From the NCBI GenBank assembly GCA_045575975.1, contig JAZNFO010000016.1, forward strand, positions 29,924 to 93,923: 64,000 nt of DNA, in the 5' to 3' direction. Below, piece after piece: positions 26,470 to 35,316 of the stretch. The stretch is from RGIG8709 sp045575975. Its GTDB lineage: Bacteria > Bacillota > Clostridia > Monoglobales > Monoglobaceae. Made by a program: the position numbers and the translations under genes. Position 1 is the first letter of the stretch; the number at the start of each line of letters is the position of its first letter. The notes beneath the pieces were generated by a model. It was not told the DNA's origin and made no database searches. It worked only from the letters and a program-made list of their open reading frames with translations.

Positions 26470-28581
26470 ATGGGTAGAGCGTATTCACTTGAAAGAACAA
26501 GAAATATCGGTATCATGGCTCATATTGATGCCGGTAAGACTACTACTACAGAACGTATCTTGTATTATACAGGTATAAATCATAAGCTTGGTGAAACCCA
26601 TGAAGGTGGCGCTACCATGGACTGGATGGAACAGGAGCAGGAGCGTGGTATTACTATCACATCTGCTGCAACAACCTGTTTCTGGGAACCCAAAGAGGGT
26701 CCATATGCTGGTCAGAAGCACAGAGTAAACATCATCGATACTCCCGGACATGTTGACTTTACAGTTGAAGTTCAGCGTTCACTTAGAGTACTTGATGGTT
26801 CAGTTACAGTTATGTGTGCTAAGGGTGGTGTTGAACCACAGTCAGAGACTGTATGGCGTCAGGCTGATGAATATAAAGTTCCCCGTATGATATTCGTTAA
26901 CAAAATGGATATTATGGGTGCAGACTTTTATAATGTTGTAAATATGATTCACGAGAGACTTAATGCAAATGGTGTTCCGATTCAGCTTCCTATCGGATCT
27001 GAAGATACATTCATTGGTATTATCGACCTTATGAACATGGAAGCCGAAGTTTATGAAGATGAACTCGGTCAAAAATACCATAAAGAACCAATCCCTGCTG
27101 ATATGGTTGACAAAGCAGAAGAATACCGTCAGCAGATGATTGAAGCTATTTGTGAAACAGACGAAGAGCTTTTAGAAAAATTATTCAGTGATGAAGAAAT
27201 CACAGTTGATGAGTTAAAGGCAGCTCTCAGAAGAGCAACAATTAACAACGAAATCGTACCTGTTCTTTGCGGAACAGCGTATAGAAATAAGGGTGTTCAG
27301 TTGCTTCTTGACGCAGTTATCGAATATATGCCTGCTCCAACAGATGTACCAAACATTCAGGGTATAAATCCTGATACAGAAGAAGCAGATGAAAGACCAT
27401 CATCAGACGATGCTCCGTTTGCTGCACTTGCATTTAAAATTGCGACAGACCCATTCGTTGGTAAAATTTGTTTCTTCCGTGTATATTCAGGTACACTTCA
27501 GAAGGGCTCTCATGTATTAAACTCATGTAAAAATAAGCGTGAAAGAATCGGAAGAATTCTTCAGATGCACGCAAACCACAGAGAAGACCTTGATATCGTT
27601 TATTCCGGTGATATCGCAGCTGCGGTTGGTCTCCAGAATACAACAACAGGTGAAACTCTTTGTGATGAAAAGAATCCTATCATCCTTGAGTCAATGAATT
27701 TCCCTGAACCGGTTATTCGTGTTGCTATTGAACCGAAAACAAAAGCAGGTCAGGAAAAGATGGGTATCGCTTTAGCAAAGCTTGCTGAAGAAGATCCAAC
27801 ATTCAAGACTTATACAGATGAAGAAACAGGACAGACAATTATCGCAGGTATGGGTGAACTTCACCTTGAAATCATAGTTGACCGTTTGCTCCGTGAATTT
27901 AAAGTTGAAGCAAATGTTGGTAAGCCTCAGGTTTCATATCGTGAAGCGTTCAGAAATCCTGTTAATGTTGAGCATAAGTATGCTCGTCAGTCAGGTGGTA
28001 AAGGTCAGTACGGTCATGTATTGGTTAAGTTTGAACCTCTTGGCGAAGGCGAAGGCTATGTATTTGAAAACCAGGTTGTCGGCGGTGCTATTCCGAAGGA
28101 ATATATTCCAGCTGTTGATGCCGGTATTCAGAGCGCAATGTTAAACGGTGTTCTCGCAGGCTACAATGTTGTTGACCTTAAAGCCACACTTTATGATGGT
28201 TCATACCACGAAGTTGACTCATCTGAAATGGCATTTAAGATTGCAGCATCTATGGCATTTAAAGATGCTATGAGAAAATCTGACCCTGTATTGAAAGAAC
28301 CTATCATGCTTGTAAATGTAATCACACCAGACGATTACCTCGGTTTCGTTATCGGTGACTTAAGTTCAAGACGCGGTATGATTAAGTGTCAGGAATCTCG
28401 CAGCGGCGGTGTAACTCAGGTAACTGCAGATGTTCCGCTTTCAGAGATGTTCGGATATGCAACAGTTCTTCGCTCAGGAACACAGGGCCGTGGACAGTAT
28501 TCAATGGAACCATCACACTATAGCGAAGTTCCGAAGAGTGTTCAGGAAAAGATTATCAGCGAGAGAACAAAATCTGAGTAA
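26470..28581 (+). CDS. fusA: Elongation factor G
   Basis: 703 residues. GTPase motifs AHIDAGKTTTTERIL, DTPGHVDF and NKMD in domain I, then domains II-V with GMGELHLEI and GGVTQVTADVPLSEMFGYAT. Catalyses translocation. 99 bases after rpsG with GAAAGGAG. A single fusA copy is seen in the window. Confidence 0.98.
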   Translation: MGRAYSLERTRNIGIMAHIDAGKTTTTERILYYTGINHKLGETHEGGATMDWMEQEQERGITITSAATTCFWEPKEGPYAGQKHRVNIIDTPGHVDFTVEVQRSLRVLDGSVTVMCAKGGVEPQSETVWRQADEYKVPRMIFVNKMDIMGADFYNVVNMIHERLNANGVPIQLPIGSEDTFIGIIDLMNMEAEVYEDELGQKYHKEPIPADMVDKAEEYRQQMIEAICETDEELLEKLFSDEEITVDELKAALRRATINNEIVPVLCGTAYRNKGVQLLLDAVIEYMPAPTDVPNIQGINPDTEEADERPSSDDAPFAALAFKIATDPFVGKICFFRVYSGTLQKGSHVLNSCKNKRERIGRILQMHANHREDLDIVYSGDIAAAVGLQNTTTGETLCDEKNPIILESMNFPEPVIRVAIEPKTKAGQEKMGIALAKLAEEDPTFKTYTDEETGQTIIAGMGELHLEIIVDRLLREFKVEANVGKPQVSYREAFRNPVNVEHKYARQSGGKGQYGHVLVKFEPLGEGEGYVFENQVVGGAIPKEYIPAVDAGIQSAMLNGVLAGYNVVDLKATLYDGSYHEVDSSEMAFKIAASMAFKDAMRKSDPVLKEPIMLVNVITPDDYLGFVIGDLSSRRGMIKCQESRSGGVTQVTADVPLSEMFGYATVLRSGTQGRGQYSMEPSHYSEVPKSVQEKIISERTKSE

Positions 28582-28615
28582 TTCAGTAAAAATTTATAAA
28601 AATTTTAAAAAACTA

Positions 28616-28644
28616 TTGAAAACTGCAAAACTATGTAGTAGAAT
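28616..28644 (+). promoter_or_regulatory. Extra promoter for tuf
   Basis: TTGAAA (28616-28621), 17 bases, TAGAAT (28639-28644), in the fusA-tuf gap. It would give separate, higher expression of EF-Tu. Confidence 0.7.
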
Positions 28645-28694
28645 AGTAGTAAGTAAATAATTAACGTTTAAATAAAGTTAGGAGGAATTCTAAA

Positions 28695-29897
28695 ATGGCA
28701 AAAGCTAAATATGAAAGAACAAAACCGCATGTTAACATCGGTACAATTGGTCACGTTGACCATGGTAAGACAACTCTTACCGCTGCAATCACAAAGGTGC
28801 TTGCATTATCAGGTAAAGCTCAGTTTGAAGCTTACGATATGATCGATAAAGCTCCGGAAGAAAGAGAAAGAGGTATCACAATTTCAACAGCTCACGTTGA
28901 ATACGAAACAGAAAACCGTCACTATGCACATGTTGACTGTCCAGGACATGCTGACTATGTTAAGAACATGATCACAGGTGCTGCTCAGATGGACGGTGCT
29001 ATCCTTGTTGTATCTTCAGCTGACGGCCCAATGCCTCAGACAAGAGAACACATCCTTCTTTCAACACAGGTTGGCGTTCCTTATATCGTAGTATTTATGA
29101 ACAAAGTTGACCAGGTTGACGATCCAGAACTTCTTGAATTAGTTGAAATGGAAATCAGAGACCTACTCACAGAATATGAATTCCCGGGCGACGATACACC
29201 TATCGTTAAAGGTTCAGGTCTTCAGGTTCTTGAAAGCTCATCAACTGATCCTTCAGCTCCAGAATATGCTTGTATTCTTGAACTTATGGATGCTGTTGAC
29301 AGCTATATCCCAACACCAGAAAGAAAGAGCGATCTTCCATTCCTTATGCCAGTCGAAGATGTATTCTCAATCACAGGCCGTGGTACAGTTGCTACAGGTA
29401 GAGTTGAAAGAGGTACTCTTAAAGTTTCTGACGAAGTTGAAATCGTTGGTCTTTCAGACGAAACAAGAAAAGTTGTTGTTACAGGTATAGAAATGTTCAG
29501 AAAGCTTCTTGACGAAGCTGAAGCTGGTGACAACATCGGTGCTCTTCTCCGTGGCGTACAGAGAAACGAAATCGAAAGAGGTCAGGTTCTTGCAAAACCA
29601 GGAACAATCACACCTCACACAAAGTTTAAGGGCGAAGTTTATGTTCTTACTAAGGAAGAAGGCGGACGTCATACTCCATTCTTCTCAAACTACAGACCAC
29701 AGTTCTATTTCAGAACAACTGACGTAACAGGTATCATCGCTCTTCCAGAAGGAACAGAAATGTGTATGCCTGGTGACAATGTAACAATGACTGTTGAACT
29801 TACAACACATATCGCTATCGAAGAAGGTCTTCGTTTTGCTATCCGTGAAGGTGGCCGTACAGTTGGTTCAGGTGTCGTTACAGAAATTCTTGGTTAA
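28695..29897 (+). CDS. tuf: Elongation factor Tu
   Basis: 400 residues. GHVDHGKTTLT, DCPGHADYVKNMITGAAQMD and NKVDQVDD are intact; C-terminal barrels complete. It delivers aminoacyl-tRNA to the ribosome. Own promoter and strong terminator. It has a GTCxx-biased codon pattern typical of highly expressed genes (frequent CTT/ATC/GGT). Confidence 0.98.
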   Translation: MAKAKYERTKPHVNIGTIGHVDHGKTTLTAAITKVLALSGKAQFEAYDMIDKAPEERERGITISTAHVEYETENRHYAHVDCPGHADYVKNMITGAAQMDGAILVVSSADGPMPQTREHILLSTQVGVPYIVVFMNKVDQVDDPELLELVEMEIRDLLTEYEFPGDDTPIVKGSGLQVLESSSTDPSAPEYACILELMDAVDSYIPTPERKSDLPFLMPVEDVFSITGRGTVATGRVERGTLKVSDEVEIVGLSDETRKVVVTGIEMFRKLLDEAEAGDNIGALLRGVQRNEIERGQVLAKPGTITPHTKFKGEVYVLTKEEGGRHTPFFSNYRPQFYFRTTDVTGIIALPEGTEMCMPGDNVTMTVELTTHIAIEEGLRFAIREGGRTVGSGVVTEILG

Positions 29898-29916
29898 TTT
29901 CTAAATTCACAATAAC

Positions 29917-29951
29917 AAAAAAGCTTTTCGGGAAACCGAAAAGCTTTTTTA
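29917..29951. terminator. Terminator after tuf
   Basis: AAAAAAGCTTTTCGG, loop GAAA, CCGAAAAGCTTTTTT: a 15-bp stem flanked by A and T runs, able to work in both directions between convergent genes. Confidence 0.92.
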
Positions 29952-29962
29952 TTTTGGTTTAT

Positions 29963-30862
29963 TTATGACTTAAGTGTGTTTATGATGATTGCTATAAACA
30001 TTAAACTACAGCCTGTAAGTTCAACTATTGTAATTGATTCATTTAGTAGAATCATCCCCGACAAAAGTGCGAATACAGACTCTAAACTCATAAGTATGGA
30101 TGCAGATGCCGGGTCAGCATATTTTTGACCGATAATCTGCAGAGTATAAGCAATTCCCGATGAGAATATACCGGAATAAAGTATTGGTATTGCACAGGCT
30201 AAAATAAGGTTTATATCAGGATTGTCAAAGATAATCATCATAACGAAGTTTATTAATCCTGCAACCAAAAACTGAAGTGCCGAAAGACGGATGCCGTCAA
30301 CCTTCGGTGAGTAGTGGTCTATCGTAAGGATGTGAAATGAAAAGAAAACGGCACAAACAAGTGTAATTAAATCACCCTTGTTGAAGTTTAGCCCGTCTTT
30401 CACCCCGCATAAAAGATATAAGCCAATAGTTGCGATAAAGCAGGAAAAATAAACAATTTTAGGTAGTTTCCTTTTTAAAAGAAGACCGATAAAAGGAACA
30501 AAAATTATGTACATGGCGGTTATAAACCCTGATTTTCCGCTTGTTGTGTACATCATCCCCCAGTTTTGAAGAGTTGTTGCAATGCAGAGAAAAATTCCAC
30601 AAATAACACCTGAAATAATTAAATCCTTAGAGTTATTGTTCTGAACCTCAATTCCTTTTTTTTTCTTAATTAAATCATTAACCATTATAATGGGGGTAAG
30701 GAAAATTGCACCGATTAAAAGTCGGATACTGTTGAAGGTGGATGGTTTTATAGTTTCCATTCCGACTTTTTGAGAAACAAATGATGTTCCCCAGATAATA
30801 GCCGCGATTAAAATGAGTAGATTTCCTTTTAGTTTTTTGTAGTCAATTGAAATTTTTTTCAT
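29963..30862 (-). CDS. EamA/DMT-family transporter
   Basis: 299 residues with about ten hydrophobic segments in two EamA repeats (for example GNLLILIAAIIWGTSFVSQK at the N terminus and PASASILMSLESVFALLSGM in the second repeat). These are drug/metabolite exporters; the substrate cannot be read from sequence. It lies 12 bases after azlD on the same strand, so it may belong to an amino-acid export operon. Confidence 0.85.
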   Translation of the reverse strand: MKKISIDYKKLKGNLLILIAAIIWGTSFVSQKVGMETIKPSTFNSIRLLIGAIFLTPIIMVNDLIKKKKGIEVQNNNSKDLIISGVICGIFLCIATTLQNWGMMYTTSGKSGFITAMYIIFVPFIGLLLKRKLPKIVYFSCFIATIGLYLLCGVKDGLNFNKGDLITLVCAVFFSFHILTIDHYSPKVDGIRLSALQFLVAGLINFVMMIIFDNPDINLILACAIPILYSGIFSSGIAYTLQIIGQKYADPASASILMSLESVFALLSGMILLNESITIVELTGCSLMFIAIIINTLKS

Positions 30863-30874
30863 TTGTAATCTCCT

Positions 30875-31192
30875 TTAAATGGCAAATTTAAGTATAAATT
30901 CAGCAATTAAAACTGTCAGACAGGCATATATTGCAACTTTTAAAAGACTTTTTCCAAAGTAAGCCGAAATCATTGCTGCAATAAAGCCAAAAAATGCTGA
31001 AATTTTGTTTGAAACGGAATAGAAAATTCCAGGAATAGTCATAGATGTTAAAACTGCAAAAGGGATGTAGTGAAGAAACGAAAGAATAAAACGGTTTGTA
31101 ATTTTTTTCTTTGCAAGGACAAAGGGAATCATTCTGATAAGATAGGTAATGCCTGCCATAACAAGAAGATATATAAAAAAATTATATTTCAT
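30875..31192 (-). CDS. azlD: AzlD-family branched-chain amino acid export subunit
   Basis: 105 residues, four hydrophobic segments, with AGITYLIRMIPFVLA and FLHYIPFAVLTSMTIPGIF, the AzlD pattern. AzlD is the small partner of AzlC in export of branched-chain amino acids. It starts 2 bases after azlC ends. Confidence 0.88.
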   Translation of the reverse strand: MKYNFFIYLLVMAGITYLIRMIPFVLAKKKITNRFILSFLHYIPFAVLTSMTIPGIFYSVSNKISAFFGFIAAMISAYFGKSLLKVAIYACLTVLIAEFILKFAI

Positions 31193-31194
31193 AA

Positions 31195-31905
31195 TCAGGC
31201 GTCCTCACTTTCTTTTGTGTTAACTGGTGCGATAAGTGCTAAAAGTGCACTTGCAAAAACTGCAATAATAATTATAACAAACCCGCCTGGTACTTTGTTA
31301 AGATACGGTGTGTACCTGAAGACGTAGCTGAGAAAAGCCGCAATAAAAACACAAAGTGCAGTTGGCTTGTTTATTTTTGCCTCAGGAACAACTATTGCAA
31401 TAAACATTCCGTATATAGCAATGCCAAGGGAAGAAATAATTATTTCCGGCAATATTCCACCTGCCGCAGCGCCTAAAAATGTGCCCAAAGTCCAGCCTAG
31501 CCAGGGAGTTAAAATAAGTCCGTATAAATAGCTTTTTCCAAGAAGTCCCTTTTTCTCAGATGCAACTGCAAAAACTTCATCCGTATTGACAAAGGCTATA
31601 ACAAACCTGTCAAGGGTACTGACATTTTTATCAACCTTTTGAGAAAGGGAAAGGGACATAAGAGCATATCGGAGGTTTATGGTAAATTGTGCCATACCAA
31701 GCTCTATAAGAGAGCCTCCACCGCATATTATGGGAACTGCCGCAAGCTGACCTGCGGAAGTAACATTTGTCATTGATATAAGAAGTGTCTGAAGAAGCGA
31801 AAGACCGCTTTGTGTTGCGAAAATTCCAAAGGCAAAGGCAACCGAAATGTAGCCAAGACAAATTGGAATTCCGTCATAAATACCTTTTAAAAAATTGTTT
31901 TTCAT
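31195..31905 (-). CDS. azlC: AzlC-family branched-chain amino acid exporter
   Basis: 236 residues from the ATG at 31905, preceded on the minus strand by AGAGGA; a further in-frame ATG five codons upstream overlaps that site. Contains GIYDGIPICLGYISVAFAFG and TNVTSAGQ, the AzlC hallmarks. With AzlD it should export valine, leucine, isoleucine or analogues. Follows trpB across a hairpin. Confidence 0.88.
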   Translation of the reverse strand: MKNNFLKGIYDGIPICLGYISVAFAFGIFATQSGLSLLQTLLISMTNVTSAGQLAAVPIICGGGSLIELGMAQFTINLRYALMSLSLSQKVDKNVSTLDRFVIAFVNTDEVFAVASEKKGLLGKSYLYGLILTPWLGWTLGTFLGAAAGGILPEIIISSLGIAIYGMFIAIVVPEAKINKPTALCVFIAAFLSYVFRYTPYLNKVPGGFVIIIIAVFASALLALIAPVNTKESEDA

Positions 31906-31923
31906 TATTGTCCTCTGCATAAT

Positions 31924-31949
31924 TAAAGCATTCCAAAAGGAATGCTTTA
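31924..31949 (-). terminator. Hairpin between trpB and azlC
   Basis: TAAAGCATTCC, loop AAAA, GGAATGCTTTA. On the minus strand it follows trpB but only a weak T run comes after, so it may be leaky and allow read-through into azlCD. Confidence 0.6.
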
Positions 31950-31955
31950 TAATTT

Positions 31956-33197
31956 TTATATTTCGTAGTCAAGTTTAAACTGTTCGCCGCACCCGTATTT
32001 TTCGTAAACATAATCTATGTCCTTGTCGCCTCTTCCTGAAAGACATGCAAGAATTGAACCGGATTTGTGTTCTTTAGCATATTTGATTGCATATGCAACA
32101 GCGTGAGCACTTTCGATTGCGGGAATAATTCCCTCGTATCTTGAAAGGAGGAAGAAAGCTTCCATGGCCTCTTCATCTGATATTACATCGTATTTCACTC
32201 TGTTCATATCACGAAGATATGCATGTTCAGGGCCAACACCCGGATAATCAAGTCCGCTTGCAATAGAATAAACAGGTAACGGTTCACCGTTTTCATCTTG
32301 AAGAACATAGGATTCGTAGCCGTGAATTTTTCCTTTTGTACCATATTTCATTGTTGCAGCATGGTCGCCCACATTTGCACCTCTTCCAAGGGGTTCGATT
32401 CCGTATATTTCAACGGGGTCTGCAAGGAATGGGGTAAACATACCAAGTGAGTTTGAACCACCGCCAACGCAAGCACAAATTGCATCAGGCATAATACCTG
32501 TCATTTCAAGAAACTGTTCTCTTGCCTCATAACCGATAACAGACTGAAAATCTCTGACCATTTTGGGGAACGGATGAGGACCTGCTGCTGTACCGATACA
32601 ATAAATTGCATCTTCATATTCTCTTAAATATGCCTCAAAAGCAGCATCACAAGCTTCTTTTAATGTTTTAAGACCTTTTGTAACAGGGATAACATTAGCA
32701 CCAAGCATTTTCATTCTTATAACATTTGGGTGTTGTTTTGCTATATCAACTTCACCCATATAAACATCACATTCCATACCGAAATATGCTGCTGCAGTAG
32801 CTATTGCAACACCGTGCTGTCCTGCACCTGTTTCTGCAATAACCTTCTTTTTGCCCATATACTTGGCAAGAAGACCTTCGCCCATACAATGATTAAGCTT
32901 ATGTGCACCTGTGTGGTTTAAATCTTCCCTTTTTAAATATATCTGACAGTTGCCAAATATTTTAGAAAGTCTTTCACAGTGATAAACAGGAGTGGGTCTG
33001 CCCTGAAATTCTTTTCTTATTCTGCGGAGCTCGTTTATAAACTGTGCAGAATGGCAAATTGCCTCATAAGCATCATCAGCCTGCTTAAAAGCCTCCTGAA
33101 GCTCTTCATTTATGAAAGAGCCGCCATATTCACCAAAATAACCTTCAGTAGTCGGGTTTTCTTTCAAATAGTTTTCAAAATCTCTATATTTATTCAT
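31956..33197 (-). CDS. trpB: Tryptophan synthase beta chain (solo)
   Basis: 413 residues from the ATG at 33197 after GAAGGT; the frame is open further upstream but that region holds the promoter. PLP lysine K100 in LNHTGAHKLNHC, phosphate loop CVGGGSNSLGMF. This is the TrpB1 type. It condenses indole and serine to tryptophan. No trpA or other trp gene lies beside it; solo trpB is known in several Clostridia and may act on free indole. Confidence 0.95.
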   Translation of the reverse strand: MNKYRDFENYLKENPTTEGYFGEYGGSFINEELQEAFKQADDAYEAICHSAQFINELRRIRKEFQGRPTPVYHCERLSKIFGNCQIYLKREDLNHTGAHKLNHCMGEGLLAKYMGKKKVIAETGAGQHGVAIATAAAYFGMECDVYMGEVDIAKQHPNVIRMKMLGANVIPVTKGLKTLKEACDAAFEAYLREYEDAIYCIGTAAGPHPFPKMVRDFQSVIGYEAREQFLEMTGIMPDAICACVGGGSNSLGMFTPFLADPVEIYGIEPLGRGANVGDHAATMKYGTKGKIHGYESYVLQDENGEPLPVYSIASGLDYPGVGPEHAYLRDMNRVKYDVISDEEAMEAFFLLSRYEGIIPAIESAHAVAYAIKYAKEHKSGSILACLSGRGDKDIDYVYEKYGCGEQFKLDYEI

Positions 33198-33234
33198 AAT
33201 ATTACCTTCTTTACTTATGAATGATATTCTGTCT

Positions 33235-33263
33235 ATTTTAACAAATTTCAAGCAAAAAGTCAA
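33235..33263 (-). promoter_or_regulatory. trpB promoter
   Basis: Minus strand TTGACT (33263-33258), 17 bases, TAAAAT (33240-33235). No T-box-like specifier structure is visible in the short leader of about 30 bases. Confidence 0.75.
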
Positions 33264-33441
33264 TTGTTTTAGGGCTTTTTTCGAGGATAAATTTTAAAAA
33301 CCTTGAACTGAAAGGTAAAATGTGGTAGAATGAATTTGCGTAAAGAAAAGTGAATATAAAATTTTACGGATTTTAATGCAAAAAATGTGAAATGCAAAGA
33401 ATTTATTATAAGAAAAAATTCAGTTTGCAGGGGGTGTAAAG

Positions 33442-34047
33442 GTGATTAAGAACTATATATTTGATTTTGGAAATGTGCTTGCAGAGTTCTATCCCGAAAA
33501 GCTCACAGCACCCTATATTTCTGATGAAGAGACTAGAAGGTATATAAGCGGTATTGTTTTTGACCGGATTTATTGGAATAAACTTGATTTGGGAACAATC
33601 ACGGATGATGAAGTAAAAGAGCAGATTAAAAACCGTGTACCCGATGAACTGAAAGAAATTTCATGCAGGGTATATGATAACTGGATAAATAATTTAACAC
33701 CGGTTCAGGGTATGCAGGATTTGATATATGATATACAAAAAAGCGGGAAGAAGCTATTTCTCTTATCAAATATCAGTCCGGGCTTCAAAAAAGGCTATTG
33801 TAAGGTAAAATGGATAAACGAGCTTCTGAGTTGTTTTGAAGGGTTGGTTTTTTCAGGAGAAATAAATTTAGTAAAGCCAGATTCGGAGATTTTTGAATAT
33901 TTACTCAGAAAACATAATTTAAAAAGAGAAGAGTGCCTTTTTATAGATGATAGCGAAATTAATATAAAGGGTGCAATGAATGTTAATATAGAGGGATATT
34001 TATTTGACGGAGATGTAAAAAAATTAAGGGATTATATTGGATTTTAA
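33442..34047 (+). CDS. HAD-superfamily hydrolase
   Basis: 201 residues from a GTG start after GCAGGGGG. Motif I IFDFGNVLAEF, motif II LFLLSNIS, motif III Lys in LVKPDSEIF and motif IV FIDDSEINIKGA fit subfamily IA HAD enzymes (YihX-like). Motif I has DFGN rather than DxDxT, which is usual for this subgroup. It should dephosphorylate a sugar or nucleotide phosphate; the substrate is unknown. Monocistronic. Confidence 0.85.
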   Translation: MIKNYIFDFGNVLAEFYPEKLTAPYISDEETRRYISGIVFDRIYWNKLDLGTITDDEVKEQIKNRVPDELKEISCRVYDNWINNLTPVQGMQDLIYDIQKSGKKLFLLSNISPGFKKGYCKVKWINELLSCFEGLVFSGEINLVKPDSEIFEYLLRKHNLKREECLFIDDSEINIKGAMNVNIEGYLFDGDVKKLRDYIGF

Positions 34048-34130
34048 TAAGAAAAGAATTGATTTTTCAGACATGACTTGTCATGGATATATAAAGATTG
34101 TCGAATATTGTGGAAAGCAAGTGGATATAA

Positions 34131-34823
34131 TTAGAGAGTAGTTTGGCTTTGTTTTGTCTTCATCTTTCTCCAACTGATAAATCCATAAATATCATTGAAC
34201 AAAAAAGAAACAAAGCATACGACAACGGAAATATATCGGATATCAGAAAAACTTGCTAAAATCCAAAGTATTATAAGAACTATATCGTTAGTCGCATAGG
34301 CAATGGCAAAATATGGACTTCTTCTGAAAGTAAGATACACAGCAAGAAAACTTGTTGTAACAGATAGAGTACTTGGCACTATGTTGGAAGTATTAAAATA
34401 CTTTAAAATATAATAGAAAATAGCGGTAATTAAAACAGTAATCGACCACATAAATATAGTTTCTTTTACAGTAATACTATTTACCTTGACTTCAGCCTTG
34501 TTTCCGTTAAACGGATTTCTGAGCCAGGATATAAGTGCAAAAACTGCCATAGGCAATGTCATACCAAGATAGGTTATCATTTCACCATAATAGGCAAATG
34601 TATATGATATTATTCCATAAAACAGACTGAATATTACCATCAAAAACTGCCCGAAAGGATTTCCTTTTGCATTAAAAATAAGTGATGTAACACCAATAAG
34701 AGAAGCACATAAAGTCAGATAACTTTCTCTGTCGAATATGCAAAACGATGTTATGATTAGTATTACAGAAGAGAACCATACAGTAATATCGGTTTTTGAA
34801 AAATAGCTTTTTAATTTAGTCAT
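34131..34823 (-). CDS. PnuC-family transporter
   Basis: 230 residues from the ATG at 34823, which follows GGAGGACAAT; an earlier ATG overlaps this site. About seven membrane segments; GNPFGQFLMVIFSLFYGIISY, LGMTLPMAVFALISWLRNP and the C-terminal NDIYGFISWRKM match PnuC (the W-rich end is typical). Family members take up nicotinamide riboside, riboflavin or thiamin. Substrate not assignable here. Its leader carries an attenuator-like structure. Confidence 0.85.
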   Translation of the reverse strand: MTKLKSYFSKTDITVWFSSVILIITSFCIFDRESYLTLCASLIGVTSLIFNAKGNPFGQFLMVIFSLFYGIISYTFAYYGEMITYLGMTLPMAVFALISWLRNPFNGNKAEVKVNSITVKETIFMWSITVLITAIFYYILKYFNTSNIVPSTLSVTTSFLAVYLTFRRSPYFAIAYATNDIVLIILWILASFSDIRYISVVVCFVSFLFNDIYGFISWRKMKTKQSQTTL

Positions 34824-34831
34824 ATTGTCCT

Positions 34832-34936
34832 CCAAAAAATAAACATTCGCAAGTATATCTTCTAAGACCTAACGATATACAAACGAATGCTCAAAGCTTC
34901 GACTACCCGGTGGCAGTATGATTATTATATATATTA
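34832..34936 (-). promoter_or_regulatory. Attenuator-like structured leader of the PnuC gene (unassigned riboswitch candidate)
   Basis: On the minus strand, from about 34932 the leader reads through a small hairpin (34916-34903, CTGCC/GGGTAG), a palindrome TCGAAGCTTTGA (34903-34892), then a long stem: CATTCG---GTATATC (34889-34874) with GATATAC---GAATG (34859-34844), loop of 14 bases, followed by TTTATTTTTT and at once the GGAGG ribosome-binding site. This is a terminator just before the start codon, with upstream structure in front. It does not match the conserved cores of FMN, TPP, purine, SAM, preQ1 or THF riboswitches that I know. Confidence 0.55.
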
Positions 34937-34937
34937 C

Positions 34938-34966
34938 ATTTTAGCATATATAATAAAAAAAAGCAA
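34938..34966 (-). promoter_or_regulatory. PnuC-gene promoter
   Basis: Minus strand TTGCTT (34966-34961), 17 bases, TAAAAT (34943-34938). Transcription should begin near 34931, just ahead of the structured leader. Confidence 0.6.
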
Positions 34967-35077
34967 TATAGATTATTTTTTAATCTTAACTTGTTATGAA
35001 CTATTGCGAAAAAGTCTGGCTTTCAGATTATACAGTCTTTAAAATGGATATGTTTATAATTTATAAAATATAGAGAG

Positions 35078-35194
35078 GTGAAAACAATAAGCATAAAAGA
35101 ACAATGCATAAAAGCAATGGAAGAACCCATTGAAAAGGCTAATCTGAAAAAAGATGATGTAGTTATGGAGGGTGTTCTGCAAGCGAGATTTTAG
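35078..35194 (+). pseudogene. 38-codon gene remnant, RimP-like N terminus
   Basis: A GTG at 35078 opens a short frame with EEPIEKANLKKDDVVMEG, which recalls the N-terminal helix of the ribosome maturation factor RimP (EPI-E-LG-EL-DVE pattern). The frame stops at 35194 and nothing further downstream continues it before MgtC. The surrounding 400 bases hold no other coding signal. Most likely debris of a deleted gene; the RimP link is tentative. Confidence 0.3.
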
Positions 35195-35316
35195 ACAGTA
35201 GGATAGGCGCAAATTATAATGAAAATTTGGTTTAGGGATTATATAATAGTCAACAATCAGAATAGCAAGACAATACATTGAATATTTTATTTAATAAAAA
35301 GAGAGGATGGGAGTAT

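Noticed and set aside
33198..33263. Longer N terminus for TrpB
   Set aside because: The extra segment covers the promoter and has no homology to the family; MNKYRDFENY is a normal TrpB start.
34060..34100. CATGACTTGTCATG palindrome between the HAD and PnuC genes
   Set aside because: Only 6 bp, no T run and no promoter nearby; too weak to call a site.
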